Assembly (NCBI RefSeq): GCF_001898115.1
Contig: NZ_MKSQ01000014.1
Location: forward strand, 258,109-322,108
DNA from: Allobosea sp. 67-29
GTDB lineage: Bacteria > Pseudomonadota > Alphaproteobacteria > Rhizobiales > Beijerinckiaceae
Direction of reading: 5' to 3'
DNA: 64,000 nt
Of this stretch, positions 33,391 to 42,659 are shown piece after piece. Under the pieces are notes generated by a model, which saw only the letters and a list, made by a program, of their open reading frames with translations, made no database searches and was not told where the DNA came from. Each line of letters starts with the position of its first letter. The first letter of the stretch is position 1. Both the position numbers and the translations under genes were made by a program.

Positions 33391-35439
33391 ATGGGTTACC
33401 GTGTGGGCGTCGATATCGGCGGCTCGTTCACCGACTTCGCGCTGTTCGACGAAGAGACGCAGAGCCTGAAGACGCTCAAGACCTTCTCTCGTCCCGACCA
33501 GCCGGGTGCCGAGGTCATGGAAGGGCTCAGGCTGATCGGCGAGCGCTACGGCATCACCCCTGCCGAGGTCTCTTATTTCACCCATGGCACCACGGTCGGC
33601 ATCAACACCGTGATCCAGCGCAAGGGGCTGAAGCTCGCGCTGTTCACGACCGAGGGCTTCCGTGACGTGCTCGAGGTCGCGCGTCTCAAGATCCCTGACA
33701 TGTACAACCTGCTCTCCAGGCGGCCCGATCCGCTAATCCCGCGCGATCTCGTCTTTGGTATCGGCGGGCGCCTGCTGGCCGACGGCACGGAGGATCGCCC
33801 GCTGGACGAGGCGAGCGTGATCCGCGCAGTCGAGGCGGCGAAGGCCGCGGGCTGCGAGGGCATCGTTGTCTCGCTTCTGCACGCCTATCGCAACCCCGCC
33901 CATGAGGAGGCGATCAAGGCGTTGGTCCAGCGCATCGCGCCTGACATCCCGGTCTTCGCTTCGAGCGAGACCTGGCCGATCATCCGTGAATATGAGCGCA
34001 CCATCACCGCCACCATCGGCGCCTATGTGCAGCCGCGCGTCTCGCACTATCTGGGCTCTCTGCAGTCGGCGCTGAAGAAGGCCGGCGTCGCGCCGGAGCC
34101 GCGGCTCACCAAGTCCAATGGCGGCGTCATGACCGCCGAGCAGGGCAAGAGCGAATGCGTGCAGATGATCCTGTCCGGCACGGCTTCGGGCGTCATCGGC
34201 GCTGCCTACGTCGCCGAGGTTTCGGGCGTCAAAAACTGCATGAGCCTGGACATCGGCGGCACCTCGGCCGACGTCGCGGTCATCGTCGACGGCCAGCCGC
34301 AATATGGCGTCGGCGAACTGATCGGCGAGTTCCAGATCTACATCCCCTCGGTTTCGGTCTCCTCGATCGGCGAAGGCGGCGGATCGATCGCCTGGGTCGA
34401 TGCCCAGGGCGTTCTCAAGGTCGGCCCCGAGAGCGCCGGTTCCCGTCCCGGCCCGGCCTGTTACGGTCGTGGCGGCGAGCGCGCTACCATCACCGATGCC
34501 TTTGCGGCGCTGGGCCTCGTCGGCCTGTCCGAGATCGGCTATTCGGCCGTTACCATCGACAGGGACAAGGCACGCTCGGTCGTCGGCGAACTCGCGACCA
34601 AGCTCGGCCGCACGATCGAGGAAACCGCCGAGGCGATCATCCGCATCGCCGTCTCCGGCATGTATACCGACGTCAGCGCTCTGGTCTCGCGTTTCGGCAT
34701 CGATCCGCGCGACTTCTCCTGTCTCGCTTTCGGCGGTGCCGGCCCGATGATGGCCTGCTTCCTGGCGCGCGAGCTCAACATGCGCGAGACCGTCGTGCCG
34801 CCGACGCCGGGCGTGCTGTCCGCTCTGGGCGGGCTGATCGCCGACATCAAGAACGACTTCATCAAGACGCTCTACACCGATCTCGCTTCCGACATGGGGC
34901 CGACGATTCGCGACGAGTTCGCCGGGTTGGAGACCAGGGCGCAAGCCTGGCTCCATGAGGACCAGAGCTATTCCGGCGAAAGCCACATGATCTACTCGGC
35001 CGAGATGCGCTACCGAGGCCAGTCCTTCGAGCTCGACACCCCGCTCGATCCGGCCGCTGTCGCGGCGGGCGACATCTCCGCCATGGCGCAGGCCTTCCAT
35101 GCCGAACACGAGCGTGTCTATGGCCACAGCGATCCCACCGCGGCCGTACAGATCATCTCGCTGAGGCTCGTCATCAGCGGGCGCACCGCTCGCCCCGAGT
35201 TCAAGCGCCACGCGCTGGTTTCGGAAGCCGCAAGCCCGCACCGCCATGCCGAGGTCTGGCTCGACGGGGCGCTGCGCAGCGTCGCGGTCTTTGCCCGGAG
35301 CGATCTGAAGCCCGGCCAGAGCTTTGCCGGCCCGGCCGTCGTCACCCAGGACGACTGCACCACCGTCGTGCTGCCGAACATGGCCGTCAGCGTCGACGAA
35401 TACGCCAACCTTCGCATCGTTCCGGAGATCCTGCCGTGA
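33391..35439 (+). CDS. hyuA: Hydantoinase/oxoprolinase family subunit A (HyuA)
   Basis: 682 residues. The N-terminal actin-like ATPase-type fold shows GVDIGGSFTDFALFDEE (near residue 5) and the second phosphate loop SLDIGGTSADVAVI (near residue 287); the C-terminal domain follows. Family members (N-methylhydantoinase, 5-oxoprolinase, acetone and acetophenone carboxylases) use ATP to activate a carbonyl or lactam. ATG 33391 follows GGAGG. It overlaps hyuB by four bases and forms a complex with it. Which reaction of the family applies cannot be told from sequence. Confidence 0.9.
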   Translation: MGYRVGVDIGGSFTDFALFDEETQSLKTLKTFSRPDQPGAEVMEGLRLIGERYGITPAEVSYFTHGTTVGINTVIQRKGLKLALFTTEGFRDVLEVARLKIPDMYNLLSRRPDPLIPRDLVFGIGGRLLADGTEDRPLDEASVIRAVEAAKAAGCEGIVVSLLHAYRNPAHEEAIKALVQRIAPDIPVFASSETWPIIREYERTITATIGAYVQPRVSHYLGSLQSALKKAGVAPEPRLTKSNGGVMTAEQGKSECVQMILSGTASGVIGAAYVAEVSGVKNCMSLDIGGTSADVAVIVDGQPQYGVGELIGEFQIYIPSVSVSSIGEGGGSIAWVDAQGVLKVGPESAGSRPGPACYGRGGERATITDAFAALGLVGLSEIGYSAVTIDRDKARSVVGELATKLGRTIEETAEAIIRIAVSGMYTDVSALVSRFGIDPRDFSCLAFGGAGPMMACFLARELNMRETVVPPTPGVLSALGGLIADIKNDFIKTLYTDLASDMGPTIRDEFAGLETRAQAWLHEDQSYSGESHMIYSAEMRYRGQSFELDTPLDPAAVAAGDISAMAQAFHAEHERVYGHSDPTAAVQIISLRLVISGRTARPEFKRHALVSEAASPHRHAEVWLDGALRSVAVFARSDLKPGQSFAGPAVVTQDDCTTVVLPNMAVSVDEYANLRIVPEILP

Positions 35440-37421
35440 AACTCGACAACACCACGCTGCAGGTTCTGGCCAATTACTGCGCGGCTGCCGCCGAGAGCAT
35501 GGGCTGGACGCTGATGCGCACTGCCTATTCCACCTTCGTCAAGGAGACCGAGGACTTCTCCTGCCAGGTGCTGACGCGCGACGGGCTGACCGTGGCCTCG
35601 CCCAAGACCTTCGGCGCGACTTGGTATACCGGCCTCGACTATGGCGATGTGATCAAGCGCTTCGATTATCGGGAAGGCGACATCTGCATTACCAGCGATC
35701 CCTATGCCGGCCATGTCGCGACGCATACGCCGGACATCCACATGTGGAAGCCGGTCTTCCGCGACGGCGAGATCGTCTGCTTCGTCGGTAATCACATCCA
35801 CAACACCGATGTCGGCGGTGCCGTGCCGGCGACGCTCTCGCGCACGCTGACCGAGATCCAGCAGGAAGGCCTGCGCATCCCGCCGATGCGATTGATGCGC
35901 GGCGGTGTGCTCAACCAGGACCTTCTCGACATCATCGCCCATAATGTGCGCCTGCCGGAGCAGAACTGGGGCGACCTCAACGCTCAGATCGCCTGCGCCA
36001 ACGTCGGCGAGCGCAAGATTCATGAAATCCTTGACCGGTTCGGTAAGGACAATTTCGTGGCCGGTCTCGATCAGTTGCTCGATTACGCGGACAATCAGGC
36101 CCGCGCCGTCATCCGGCAGATCCCTGACGGCGAGTATTTCTTCGCGGATTATGCCGACGAGGATGAAACGGGCGGCTATCCCGTACGCGTTGCGGTGAAC
36201 CTGAAGGTGCATGGTGACACGCTGACGCTGGACTTCACCGGCTCCGACCCGCAGCTCGCCACCTCCCACAACATGCCGACCGGCGGCAAGGAGCGCCATG
36301 CCCTGGTAACGGTGGGCACCGTCTACGCACTCTACTGTCTCGACCCGACGATGATGCTGAACGCGGGTCTGATGCGGCCCACGCGCGCGATCCTGCCGGA
36401 AGGCACCATCATGAACGCGGTCGAGCCCGTGGCCGTCGGCATGCGGACGCTCGCCTGCACCCTTGCCCAGACCGTCACTCTCGGCGCCTTCTGCCGTGCC
36501 TTGCCGGATCGGATGCCGGCATCTCCGGCGAGCTCCGTCACGCTGATGAACATCAAGACCAGCACCCGCGCGGGCCGGCCCATCATGGCCTCTGTCGGTC
36601 CGGTCGGCGGCGGCGCCGGCGGCAGCGCCTTCGGCGACGGCGCAGACGGCAGCGGCGCCAATCTCTCCTTCCTGAAGAACACTCCGGTCGAGATCAGCGA
36701 GGCCGAGATCCCCGTTCGCATCAAGCGCTATGGCCTCGTGCCGGATTCGGGCGGTCCAGGCGAATATCGTGGCGGCACCGGCCTCGAAATGGAGCTCCAG
36801 CTCGACCAGCCCCAGTCCATGGTGACCGCCCGCAACCGGGACCGCTCCGTCATTTCGGCCTGGGGGCTACGTGGTGGTCGCTCGGGTGCCGTCTCGCGCT
36901 TTGTCAAGAATCCGGACACGGCCGGTTCCATTGAGCTCGGATCCCAAGATCTGGTGAAATGCGATCCCGGCGACGTCATACTGATCCAGGGACCGGGGGC
37001 AGGGGGCTACGGCTCGCCGCTGGATCGGCCCGTCGAGAAGGTGCTCGCCGACGTTCGGCAAGGATTGGTTTCGGCGGATCGGGCGAAGAGCGACTACGGC
37101 GTCGTCATCGCGGCCGATGGCGGGGTCGACCAGGCCGCGACCGTGCAACTGCGCGGACAACTGCGCAGCGACGCCGATGGGGCCGAATTCGGCCACGGTC
37201 CGGGCAGGTTGGCCTTCGAGGCGGTGTGGACCGAAGCGCGCTACGATGCGTTGACCGGTATTCTCGCCAAGCTTCCTGTGACATGGCGCTATTTCGTCAA
37301 GCATGAGATCTTTCGGCAGATTCAGGGGCCGCCCGTTGATGGATCGGATGGCGCGAATGAAGTCTATCGAGCCTACACGCAGGTGACGGACCGCTTCGCC
37401 GATCTCCCGAAAGCCTCGTAG
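35436..37421 (+). CDS. hyuB: Hydantoinase/oxoprolinase family subunit B (HyuB)
   Basis: 661 residues from GTG 35436. The HyuB core runs to about residue 530 (GDICITSDPYAGHVATHTPDIHMWKPVF near residue 80; GPGAGGYGSP near residue 523). An additional C-terminal stretch of about 120 residues (DYGVVIAADGGVDQAATVQLRGQ onward) extends beyond the shortest HyuB proteins; comparable tails occur in carboxylase-type members. It completes the HyuAB enzyme and ends the operon. Confidence 0.9.
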   Translation: MKLDNTTLQVLANYCAAAAESMGWTLMRTAYSTFVKETEDFSCQVLTRDGLTVASPKTFGATWYTGLDYGDVIKRFDYREGDICITSDPYAGHVATHTPDIHMWKPVFRDGEIVCFVGNHIHNTDVGGAVPATLSRTLTEIQQEGLRIPPMRLMRGGVLNQDLLDIIAHNVRLPEQNWGDLNAQIACANVGERKIHEILDRFGKDNFVAGLDQLLDYADNQARAVIRQIPDGEYFFADYADEDETGGYPVRVAVNLKVHGDTLTLDFTGSDPQLATSHNMPTGGKERHALVTVGTVYALYCLDPTMMLNAGLMRPTRAILPEGTIMNAVEPVAVGMRTLACTLAQTVTLGAFCRALPDRMPASPASSVTLMNIKTSTRAGRPIMASVGPVGGGAGGSAFGDGADGSGANLSFLKNTPVEISEAEIPVRIKRYGLVPDSGGPGEYRGGTGLEMELQLDQPQSMVTARNRDRSVISAWGLRGGRSGAVSRFVKNPDTAGSIELGSQDLVKCDPGDVILIQGPGAGGYGSPLDRPVEKVLADVRQGLVSADRAKSDYGVVIAADGGVDQAATVQLRGQLRSDADGAEFGHGPGRLAFEAVWTEARYDALTGILAKLPVTWRYFVKHEIFRQIQGPPVDGSDGANEVYRAYTQVTDRFADLPKAS

Positions 37422-37423
37422 GA

Positions 37424-37817
37424 ACCTCCGGGGCCTGGTCGCAAGCTGAGCGACCATGACGTCGTCCACCCGAGCGATCTTGAAGGCGATACGCTCGTCA
37501 GCGCCTCGCGGCGAACCTTGATGGACACGCAGGTCCACTCCCTGCTGAACCGCCATGGCGTCAAGGTGTCCATGTCGATCGACACGCCGCTTCTGCCACT
37601 GGCAGCGCTCTTGGTCCTGGAAGGAACGGGTATTGCCATCGTCGACGCGATCACCGCCGCGCACCACGAGCGCCTCGGCGGCGCATCCAGGACATTCGAA
37701 CCATTGATCGAGCTGGAGCTTGCGGTCGTCCGGCGTCGCGATGCCAGAGGGTCGCACGCCGAGGCAATGCTATTGGATTTATGCGATCGCCATCTAGCGC
37801 ATTACGCAGATCATTGA
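37424..37817 (+). pseudogene. 5'-truncated LysR-family regulator (substrate-binding domain end)
   Basis: Immediately after the hyuB stop an open frame gives PGRKLSDHDVVHPSDLEGDTLVSASRRTLMDTQVH... GIAIVDAITAAHHERLGG... FEPLIELELAVVRRRDA, the second lobe of a LysR effector domain. The HTH and first lobe are missing and no proper start precedes it. It could be the ancestral regulator of the hyu genes, lost by deletion. Confidence 0.7.
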
Positions 37818-37913
37818 CGATGGTGCGGCCTTCTGAACAACTTGTCAGCAGCTGCTGAGCCATTGACAGCGAGACGCGCGATCAGAGCCGTTCCGTCGAA
37901 TAGCGCCGAGAAC

Positions 37914-37950
37914 CGACCTTGACGCTTTGCCGGAAAGCGGACGCCGGCCA
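37914..37950. repeat. Dispersed short repeat, copy A
   Basis: GACCTTGACGCTTTGCCGGAAAGCGGACG-type element. Four further copies in this window share the CTTG/ATTG, TTGCC and AG[CA]GGACG blocks. It lies in the 37818-38225 gap, which otherwise shows no gene. Confidence 0.55.
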
Positions 37951-38225
37951 GACGCACTTCAGTTGCGGCCGGAAGAAGCGGTTGCACGGGCAGATTGGTA
38001 TCATGCAATCTCGCTGCTTGCCTGCGGTGCGGAGCAAGACCGGCAGACGCAGCGTGGGGGCGAGGCTGAGGCGCGTGGATCCGGCAAAGTGGTATCTTGG
38101 CTGCAGGAGCCCATTTCAGCGCGGCCCGGGATAGAGCCGAAATCGCCAGTAAGCCGAGTGCAGCAAGATCGGATACGTTGCGTCGACCGAGCGAGGCCGC
38201 GGTCGATAAGCAAATGGGCAGGCAC

Positions 38226-38565
38226 GATGCGGTCGGCGATGAGGTTCTGACCGAGTTGCTGGCGGCGATGGCCTTCCGCGGCCGGGCGGTGATCGTAGGC
38301 GCCTACGATCTGCGGCCCTTCCAGGCCTCGGCTTTGACAGTGCTGATGGGGCTCCAGGAGATCCGCTCCTGTGTCTATCGCTATTTCCTGGAACCGCCGC
38401 GCGCCGCCGACATCGACTATCTATGCGGCGTCCTCGACGAACTGGCCGATCCTTCGGCCGTCGTGCCGATCGCCGGCCTGCATCGTACTGGAAGACTTCC
38501 GCGATGCGCTGGAGCAAACCGCCGTTCGCCCCCAGGCCGGCAAGCGCGTACTGATCATGGATTGA
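38226..38565 (+). pseudogene. Remnant of a zinc-type alcohol dehydrogenase/quinone reductase (MDR family), frameshifted
   Basis: One frame gives AVGDEVLTELLAAMAFRGRAVIVGAYD...FQASALTVLMGLQEIRSCVYRYFLEPP...GLHR, and after a frame change near 38487 the sequence continues as LEDFRDALEQTAVRPQAGKRVLIMD followed by a stop. This is the C-terminal third of an MDR oxidoreductase, including the end-of-barrel KRVLI strand. The N-terminal catalytic domain is absent, so the gene is dead. Confidence 0.65.
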
Positions 38566-38646
38566 CCTGCCTCGTTCCATCACCAGACGAAAGTGGAGAA
38601 CGACACGATCCCTCTATGCGACGGGTCGCCAGGCGGCATGGCGGGG

Positions 38647-39183
38647 CTATACCGCCCCGGCATATTCTCCCCGCGCCGGATAGTCCTGCTTGATGATGAA
38701 ATCGAGCGCCTGGAGCATCTCCGCGAAGTTCGGCCGGACGAACGGCATCGATTGCACCGAGAGATAGTAGATCGTCCTATCGGGCCTGATCAGGAAGACG
38801 CCCGGCTCCGAGAACAGCGCGGGCTCCTCCACGCCGATTGAGGTCTTGCCGCGCGACGTGGAGATGTAGAGACCCCATTCCCTGGCCTTCGCCAGCGGCA
38901 GGCCGTAACCGAACCGAAGATCGGCCGCGCCGATCTTCTCCGCCATCAGGCCGGCGCGCTCGGCCGTATCGGAACTGATCGCGATGGTCTCCACCCCCTT
39001 GTCCCGAAACGCGGGCGTCAGCCGCTCCAACTCCTTGAGGTAATTCGCGCAGATCGGGCAGTGGAGCCCCCGGTAGAAGCAGACCAGCGTGAACCGCTCG
39101 GGCGACGGATCGGCGAGGTCGAAAAGGCCGTGGCCGAGGGTCTGTACCCGGAGCTCGGGCGCGAGTTGACGGGGCAGCAGCAT
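38647..39183 (-). CDS. AhpC/TSA-family peroxiredoxin-like protein
   Basis: 178 residues. Thioredoxin fold with FYRGLHCPICANYLKEL: the peroxidatic Cys is expected at residue 42, and Cys45 makes a CPxC pair reminiscent of thioredoxin. The rest (AISSDTAERAGLMAEKI, FGYGLPLAKAREWGLYIS) matches peroxiredoxin-like proteins in alphaproteobacteria. Likely role: cytoplasmic reduction of peroxides. It is divergent from an AraC regulator 55 bases away, which may control it. Confidence 0.85.
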   Translation of the reverse strand: MLLPRQLAPELRVQTLGHGLFDLADPSPERFTLVCFYRGLHCPICANYLKELERLTPAFRDKGVETIAISSDTAERAGLMAEKIGAADLRFGYGLPLAKAREWGLYISTSRGKTSIGVEEPALFSEPGVFLIRPDRTIYYLSVQSMPFVRPNFAEMLQALDFIIKQDYPARGEYAGAV

Positions 39184-39238
39184 GAGAATTCTCCATCACG
39201 GCTTGAACCGATCTTGTGCTTTTGCCAGAATTTGAAAC

Positions 39239-40030
39239 ATGACAAGTGCAAAAAGCATGATCCAAAGTCCGACGCGTCAAGATAGAGATCGTCTGGAGGC
39301 GTTCTTCGAGGCCTTCAGTGTTTCGACTTCCCCCGGGAATTCCGGCGCGACGGGGAGCGAAACGACGCTGTCACTGGTCGGGCACGATGGCGACGTCGCC
39401 GGGATCGTTCTGGACACGACCCGGCGGGAAGCCGGACCCGCCGAGCTCCTGCTGGAAGTGGCCATCGATTTTGGAGGAGCCGCCAATCCGCTGCTCAGCG
39501 CACTGCCGGCGCGTTTCGTCGTCGATCTCGACGATCAGCCCGTGCTGCGGACGATCGCCTCGGCCTTCCTCGCCGAGGCGAAGGGGCAGCGTTGCGGGCG
39601 GCAGGTCGCCGTCGATCGGCTCTGCGAAGTCGTTCTCCTGCTGGTGCTGCGCCTCGCGATCGAGCGCGGCGATTCCAGGCCAGGACTACTCGCGGGCCTC
39701 TCTCACCCGGGCGTACAGCGCGCACTCGTCGCGATGCACAACCATCCGGAACGGCCCTGGCGGATGGAGGATCTGGCGGATATCTGCGGCATGTCGCGCA
39801 GCACCTTCATGGCCACGTTTCCGAAAGTCGTCGGCGTCACGCCGGCCGCGTATCTGCAGTCATGGCGGATCGCGTCGGGGCAGCGCGCCCTGCTGCGAGG
39901 CGAAGCCGTCAAGTCCGCGGCACGGCGTTCCGGGTTTTCAAGCCCCGAGGCGTTTTCGCGCGCCTACGCGAGACAGTTCGGCCATGCGCCGAAAGAGGCG
40001 CTCGCAAAGGCCATGGAAGGTCGTGGCTGA
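39239..40030 (+). CDS. AraC-family regulator (cupin_6 plus HTH)
   Basis: 263 residues. N-terminal cupin_6-type sensor with the familiar end LSHPGVQRALVAMHNHPERPWRMEDLADICGMSRSTFMATFPKVVGVTPAAYLQSWRI; the two HTH motifs cover roughly residues 175-255. Divergent from the peroxiredoxin; imperfect inverted sequences CTTTTGC and GCAAAAAG flank the short gap, at 39219 and 39248. ATG 39239 is taken, though ATG 39257 is possible. It may respond to redox or electrophile stress, judged only by the neighbour. Confidence 0.83.
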   Translation: MTSAKSMIQSPTRQDRDRLEAFFEAFSVSTSPGNSGATGSETTLSLVGHDGDVAGIVLDTTRREAGPAELLLEVAIDFGGAANPLLSALPARFVVDLDDQPVLRTIASAFLAEAKGQRCGRQVAVDRLCEVVLLLVLRLAIERGDSRPGLLAGLSHPGVQRALVAMHNHPERPWRMEDLADICGMSRSTFMATFPKVVGVTPAAYLQSWRIASGQRALLRGEAVKSAARRSGFSSPEAFSRAYARQFGHAPKEALAKAMEGRG

Positions 40031-40610
40031 ACAAGCGCCGAGTGGGTCTCCCTTATGCGCCGAGCCAAAAATCACGCGGTGTCGATCGGCGACCGCTGGC
40101 GCGGCGTTCACGGACGCAGCAAGATCGCAACCGAAGCTCCGCGGCATCGCGAAGGATCGGCTCGAAGCGGGCACGCTCCAGCTCGTTGGAACCGGCTCTG
40201 CCGCACAGCAACGTACCGGCTAAGCCCGGCGAGTGGATGCTCAGGTCAAGTCCGCAGGCCACCTCGACCATCGCATCGCCATGTGCCCCGGCGAAATCGT
40301 CAAGAATCGGACTACGCCGCAATCGTCGAGAACGCAGCCTGCCCACATCTGCGACCTGATGCAGCCGTGCCGCCTCCGAGCGGGCCCGACGCGGAAGCCA
40401 TCCACAGCTTGCCGCCGAAGACCTGCCTGACGGCGCGGAGCCTATAACTGTGCGCCATGTGTGGACATTGGGCATTTGCCCGGAAGCGGACGCGCATGGC
40501 CTAGGTCCAGCTCGGTTGCCGTGGACGGCATCTTGAACCGGGTCTGACGCGATCGTTCATCTTCCGTTGAGGCGCACCGCAGTTTGATGTCCCATCGAAA
40601 GGAGACATCT
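40031..40610. other. Gene-poor stretch with repeat copy B
   Basis: Several overlapping frames are open but none has recognisable domains, a good ribosome site or gene-like composition. The only supported element is the repeat at 40461-40500. Possibly decayed coding DNA. Confidence 0.4.
40461..40500. repeat. Dispersed short repeat, copy B
   Basis: GTGGACATTGGGCATTTGCC followed by CGGAAGCGGACGCGCATGGC, same blocks and spacing as copies A, C, D and E. Confidence 0.6.
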
Positions 40611-40916
40611 ATGCGCAAGCTTCTCATGATCGGCGCCGTGGCCATGGGGGCCGCATTTGCGGCTCCTGCCCAGGCGACTGAAGCGTTGCCACAGCCTCTG
40701 GCTCAACATCTCGACCATGCGCCCGCCGAGTTCACCTGGTCGGCTGCCGCGGAGCGGCGCCACATGATCATGCGCGAGACCATGCGCCAGCAGCGCTATG
40801 GTCGCGGCTATGGCTATGGGCCGCGTCATGGTTATGGCTATGGTCGCCGCTATGGCGGTCCGCCGCCGTGGGCGCCCGCTCATGGCTACCGCCGCCACCG
40901 CTATGATCGCTGGTGA
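40611..40916 (+). CDS. Small secreted glycine/tyrosine/arginine-rich protein
   Basis: 101 residues from ATG 40611 after AAAGGAGA. A Sec signal (MRKLLMIGAVAMGAAFAAPAQA) is followed by a helical segment and then a low-complexity tail of GYGYG/RYGG/HGYGYGRRYGG units and HGYRRHRYDRW. No known domain. A strong terminator follows ten bases after the stop, so it is a monocistronic gene. Small secreted proteins of this kind are common in Hyphomicrobiales; some are envelope-stress or adhesion related, but nothing here proves a function. Confidence 0.8.
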   Translation: MRKLLMIGAVAMGAAFAAPAQATEALPQPLAQHLDHAPAEFTWSAAAERRHMIMRETMRQQRYGRGYGYGPRHGYGYGRRYGGPPPWAPAHGYRRHRYDRW

Positions 40917-40925
40917 AAATGGAAG

Positions 40926-40951
40926 GGCGACGGGTAGCCGTCGCCTTTTTT
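40926..40951 (+). terminator. Rho-independent terminator
   Basis: Perfect 8-bp GC stem GGCGACGG/CCGTCGCC, loop GTAG, then six T, right after the small secreted protein. The following 41-base-pair-dense stretch to 41368 (about 417 bases) contains no gene I can support. Confidence 0.9.
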
Positions 40952-41368
40952 CGCGCGTTTTCATCGACGCGCTCTGTTCCTGATTTCGGCCGCGTGGTGG
41001 CTCTTTTGGAGAAGGCCGGCGACGGGGGGATCGGGTGTCCCCTTAGATCGGTGAGCATCGTCTGATCACGATTGCCGGCCTTGGGTCTCGACTGTTCCAT
41101 GCCCGGAGGATTTCCGCAGCGGCCATGGTTTGGGATCGACTATGGGCCTGGAGGGCTGTGAGCGTCGCCCATAAGCGGAAACCACATGGCTGGGTCGGCG
41201 CGGATATCCTTGATCAAATGGCGCACACGGCTATCGCCGATACGCGCGTCCGGTTTTCGGGGCGCAATGCGTCGAATACCACCGCGGCACGGCCTCATCG
41301 AGGAGCAGTCGATGCCACGTCTCTGTCGCGAGGCGCCGCTCAACGATATCTGAGAGGGCTCCGGCAAC

Positions 41369-41716
41369 GTGATCTGCCTCGATGTTCTGCGCGTCCCGCA
41401 GCGTCCGCCGGATACGGTCGCAGCTCTACGGCCGGAGCCGCACCCGGCGTGCGGTGTCGATCGGCGGCTCGATTTCGCCATCGCCGCTCTGGAAGTCGAA
41501 CTGTCCGACATGTGCGACAAGGAGCCCTGTGCTCGCCAGTTTCCCGCCCAGATTGCCACGGCGACCGAGGCGGCGCTGTTCGTGCGTGGCTCGATCACCG
41601 CCCCGGCGGATGCGTCCGTCGCCTTGCGGCTCGAGGGACTGCCGAACCGCTCCTTCGGCAGGCTGCCGCACCATTGCGATCTTGCTTCGATCGTCGCACG
41701 ATCGCGGCTGTCCTGA
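41369..41716 (+). CDS. Possible hypothetical protein upstream of an AraC gene
   Basis: 115 codons from GTG 41369 with GAGAGGG about ten bases upstream; it ends 15 bases before the AraC start. The middle (DRRLDFAIAALEVELSDMCDKEPCARQFPAQIATATEAALFVRG) has plausible protein composition. No family recognised. The complementary strand is also open but Ser/Arg-rich like a shadow. Could be non-coding. Confidence 0.3.
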   Translation: MICLDVLRVPQRPPDTVAALRPEPHPACGVDRRLDFAIAALEVELSDMCDKEPCARQFPAQIATATEAALFVRGSITAPADASVALRLEGLPNRSFGRLPHHCDLASIVARSRLS

Positions 41717-41731
41717 CATCCGGATCGGAAC

Positions 41732-42562
41732 TTGGCTCGCATCGATCCCCGCAACTCCTCCCGCTACTGGCGCGACCCTCGGGTTCCGGGCCTGAGCTGT
41801 CTCGTCGCCGATTTCACCAGCCATGACTATGCGCCCCACAGCCACGAGGCTTTCGTCGTCGCGGTTACCGAGGCTGGCGGGGCCGAGTTCAAGAGCCGGG
41901 GACGGGCCGACGAGGCGAAGGCTTCGACCCTGCTGGTGTTCAATCCCGACGAGCCCCATTCGGGGCGGATGGGCTGGAGCCAGCGCTGGGTCTATCGCGG
42001 GTTCTATCTGACGCCGCCGGCGATCGAGACGCTGAAGACCGCGCTCGGCCTCGACGCCACGGCTTATTTCACACGCAACAGCTTCCACGATCCGGACCTG
42101 ATCAATGCCTTTCTCGGCCTGCATCGCGTTCTCGATGAGGGGAACGACCCTCTCGAGGAGCGCGAGCTTCTGCTGCGCAGCTTCGGAGCACTGATCCGGC
42201 GCCACGCCGCCGGCGAGCCACGCCTGGCCCTGCCGACGCGCGACCAGGCCAAGGTAGCCCGCATCCGCGAGATCATGCGGGAGCGCCATGCCGAGGAGCT
42301 CACGCTGGAGCAACTGGGGGCGGAGGTCGGGCTTACCCCGTTCCAGCTGATCGCGCTGTTCAAGCGCAGCACGGGGCTGACCCCGCACGCCTATCTCACA
42401 CAATTGCGCCTCAAGACCGCGATCGGTGCGCTGGGCCGCGGCGCGACGATCGCCGCCGCCGCGCTCGACGCCGGCTTCTACGACCAGAGCGCCCTGACGC
42501 GGCACTTCAAGCGCGCCTATGGGATCACGCCGCTGCAATGGGTGCGCGCCGCCGCCGATTGA
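41732..42562 (+). CDS. AraC-family regulator with AraC-type cupin sensor
   Basis: 276 residues; the frame is closed at 41714 upstream, so TTG 41732 is the first usable start, preceded by a weak GGA. The sensor domain contains DYAPHSHEAFVVAVTEAGGAEFKSRGR and LLVFNPDEPHSG; the HTH pair is at the end (LTLEQLGAEVGLTPFQLIALFKRSTGLTPHAYL and AALDAGFYDQSALTRHFKRAYGITPLQWV). It precedes the amino acid cluster (42660 onward) and is the likely regulator; such AraC proteins frequently control EamA or LysE-type amino acid exporters. Confidence 0.85.
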   Translation: MARIDPRNSSRYWRDPRVPGLSCLVADFTSHDYAPHSHEAFVVAVTEAGGAEFKSRGRADEAKASTLLVFNPDEPHSGRMGWSQRWVYRGFYLTPPAIETLKTALGLDATAYFTRNSFHDPDLINAFLGLHRVLDEGNDPLEERELLLRSFGALIRRHAAGEPRLALPTRDQAKVARIREIMRERHAEELTLEQLGAEVGLTPFQLIALFKRSTGLTPHAYLTQLRLKTAIGALGRGATIAAAALDAGFYDQSALTRHFKRAYGITPLQWVRAAAD

Positions 42563-42659
42563 GCACGCTCTCAATTTCCGCCAATACCCGCACACCGCAC
42601 CGCACCATTCTCGCCTGCACGCAAAAGCCCCGTCGGGGCTGCCGGCAAGGTGAGATTGG

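Noticed and set aside
33733..35247. 504-codon minus-strand frame opposite hyuA
   Set aside because: Shadow of hyuA, with no start signals or homology.
40053..40475. 140-codon minus-strand frame in the eroded stretch
   Set aside because: No motif, no ribosome site, Arg/Ser-rich composition; it may be decayed coding DNA but cannot be supported.
41140..41754. 204-codon minus-strand frame opposite the region before the second AraC
   Set aside because: Strong Ser/Arg bias and no domain; the opposite strand has a more protein-like frame with a ribosome site.
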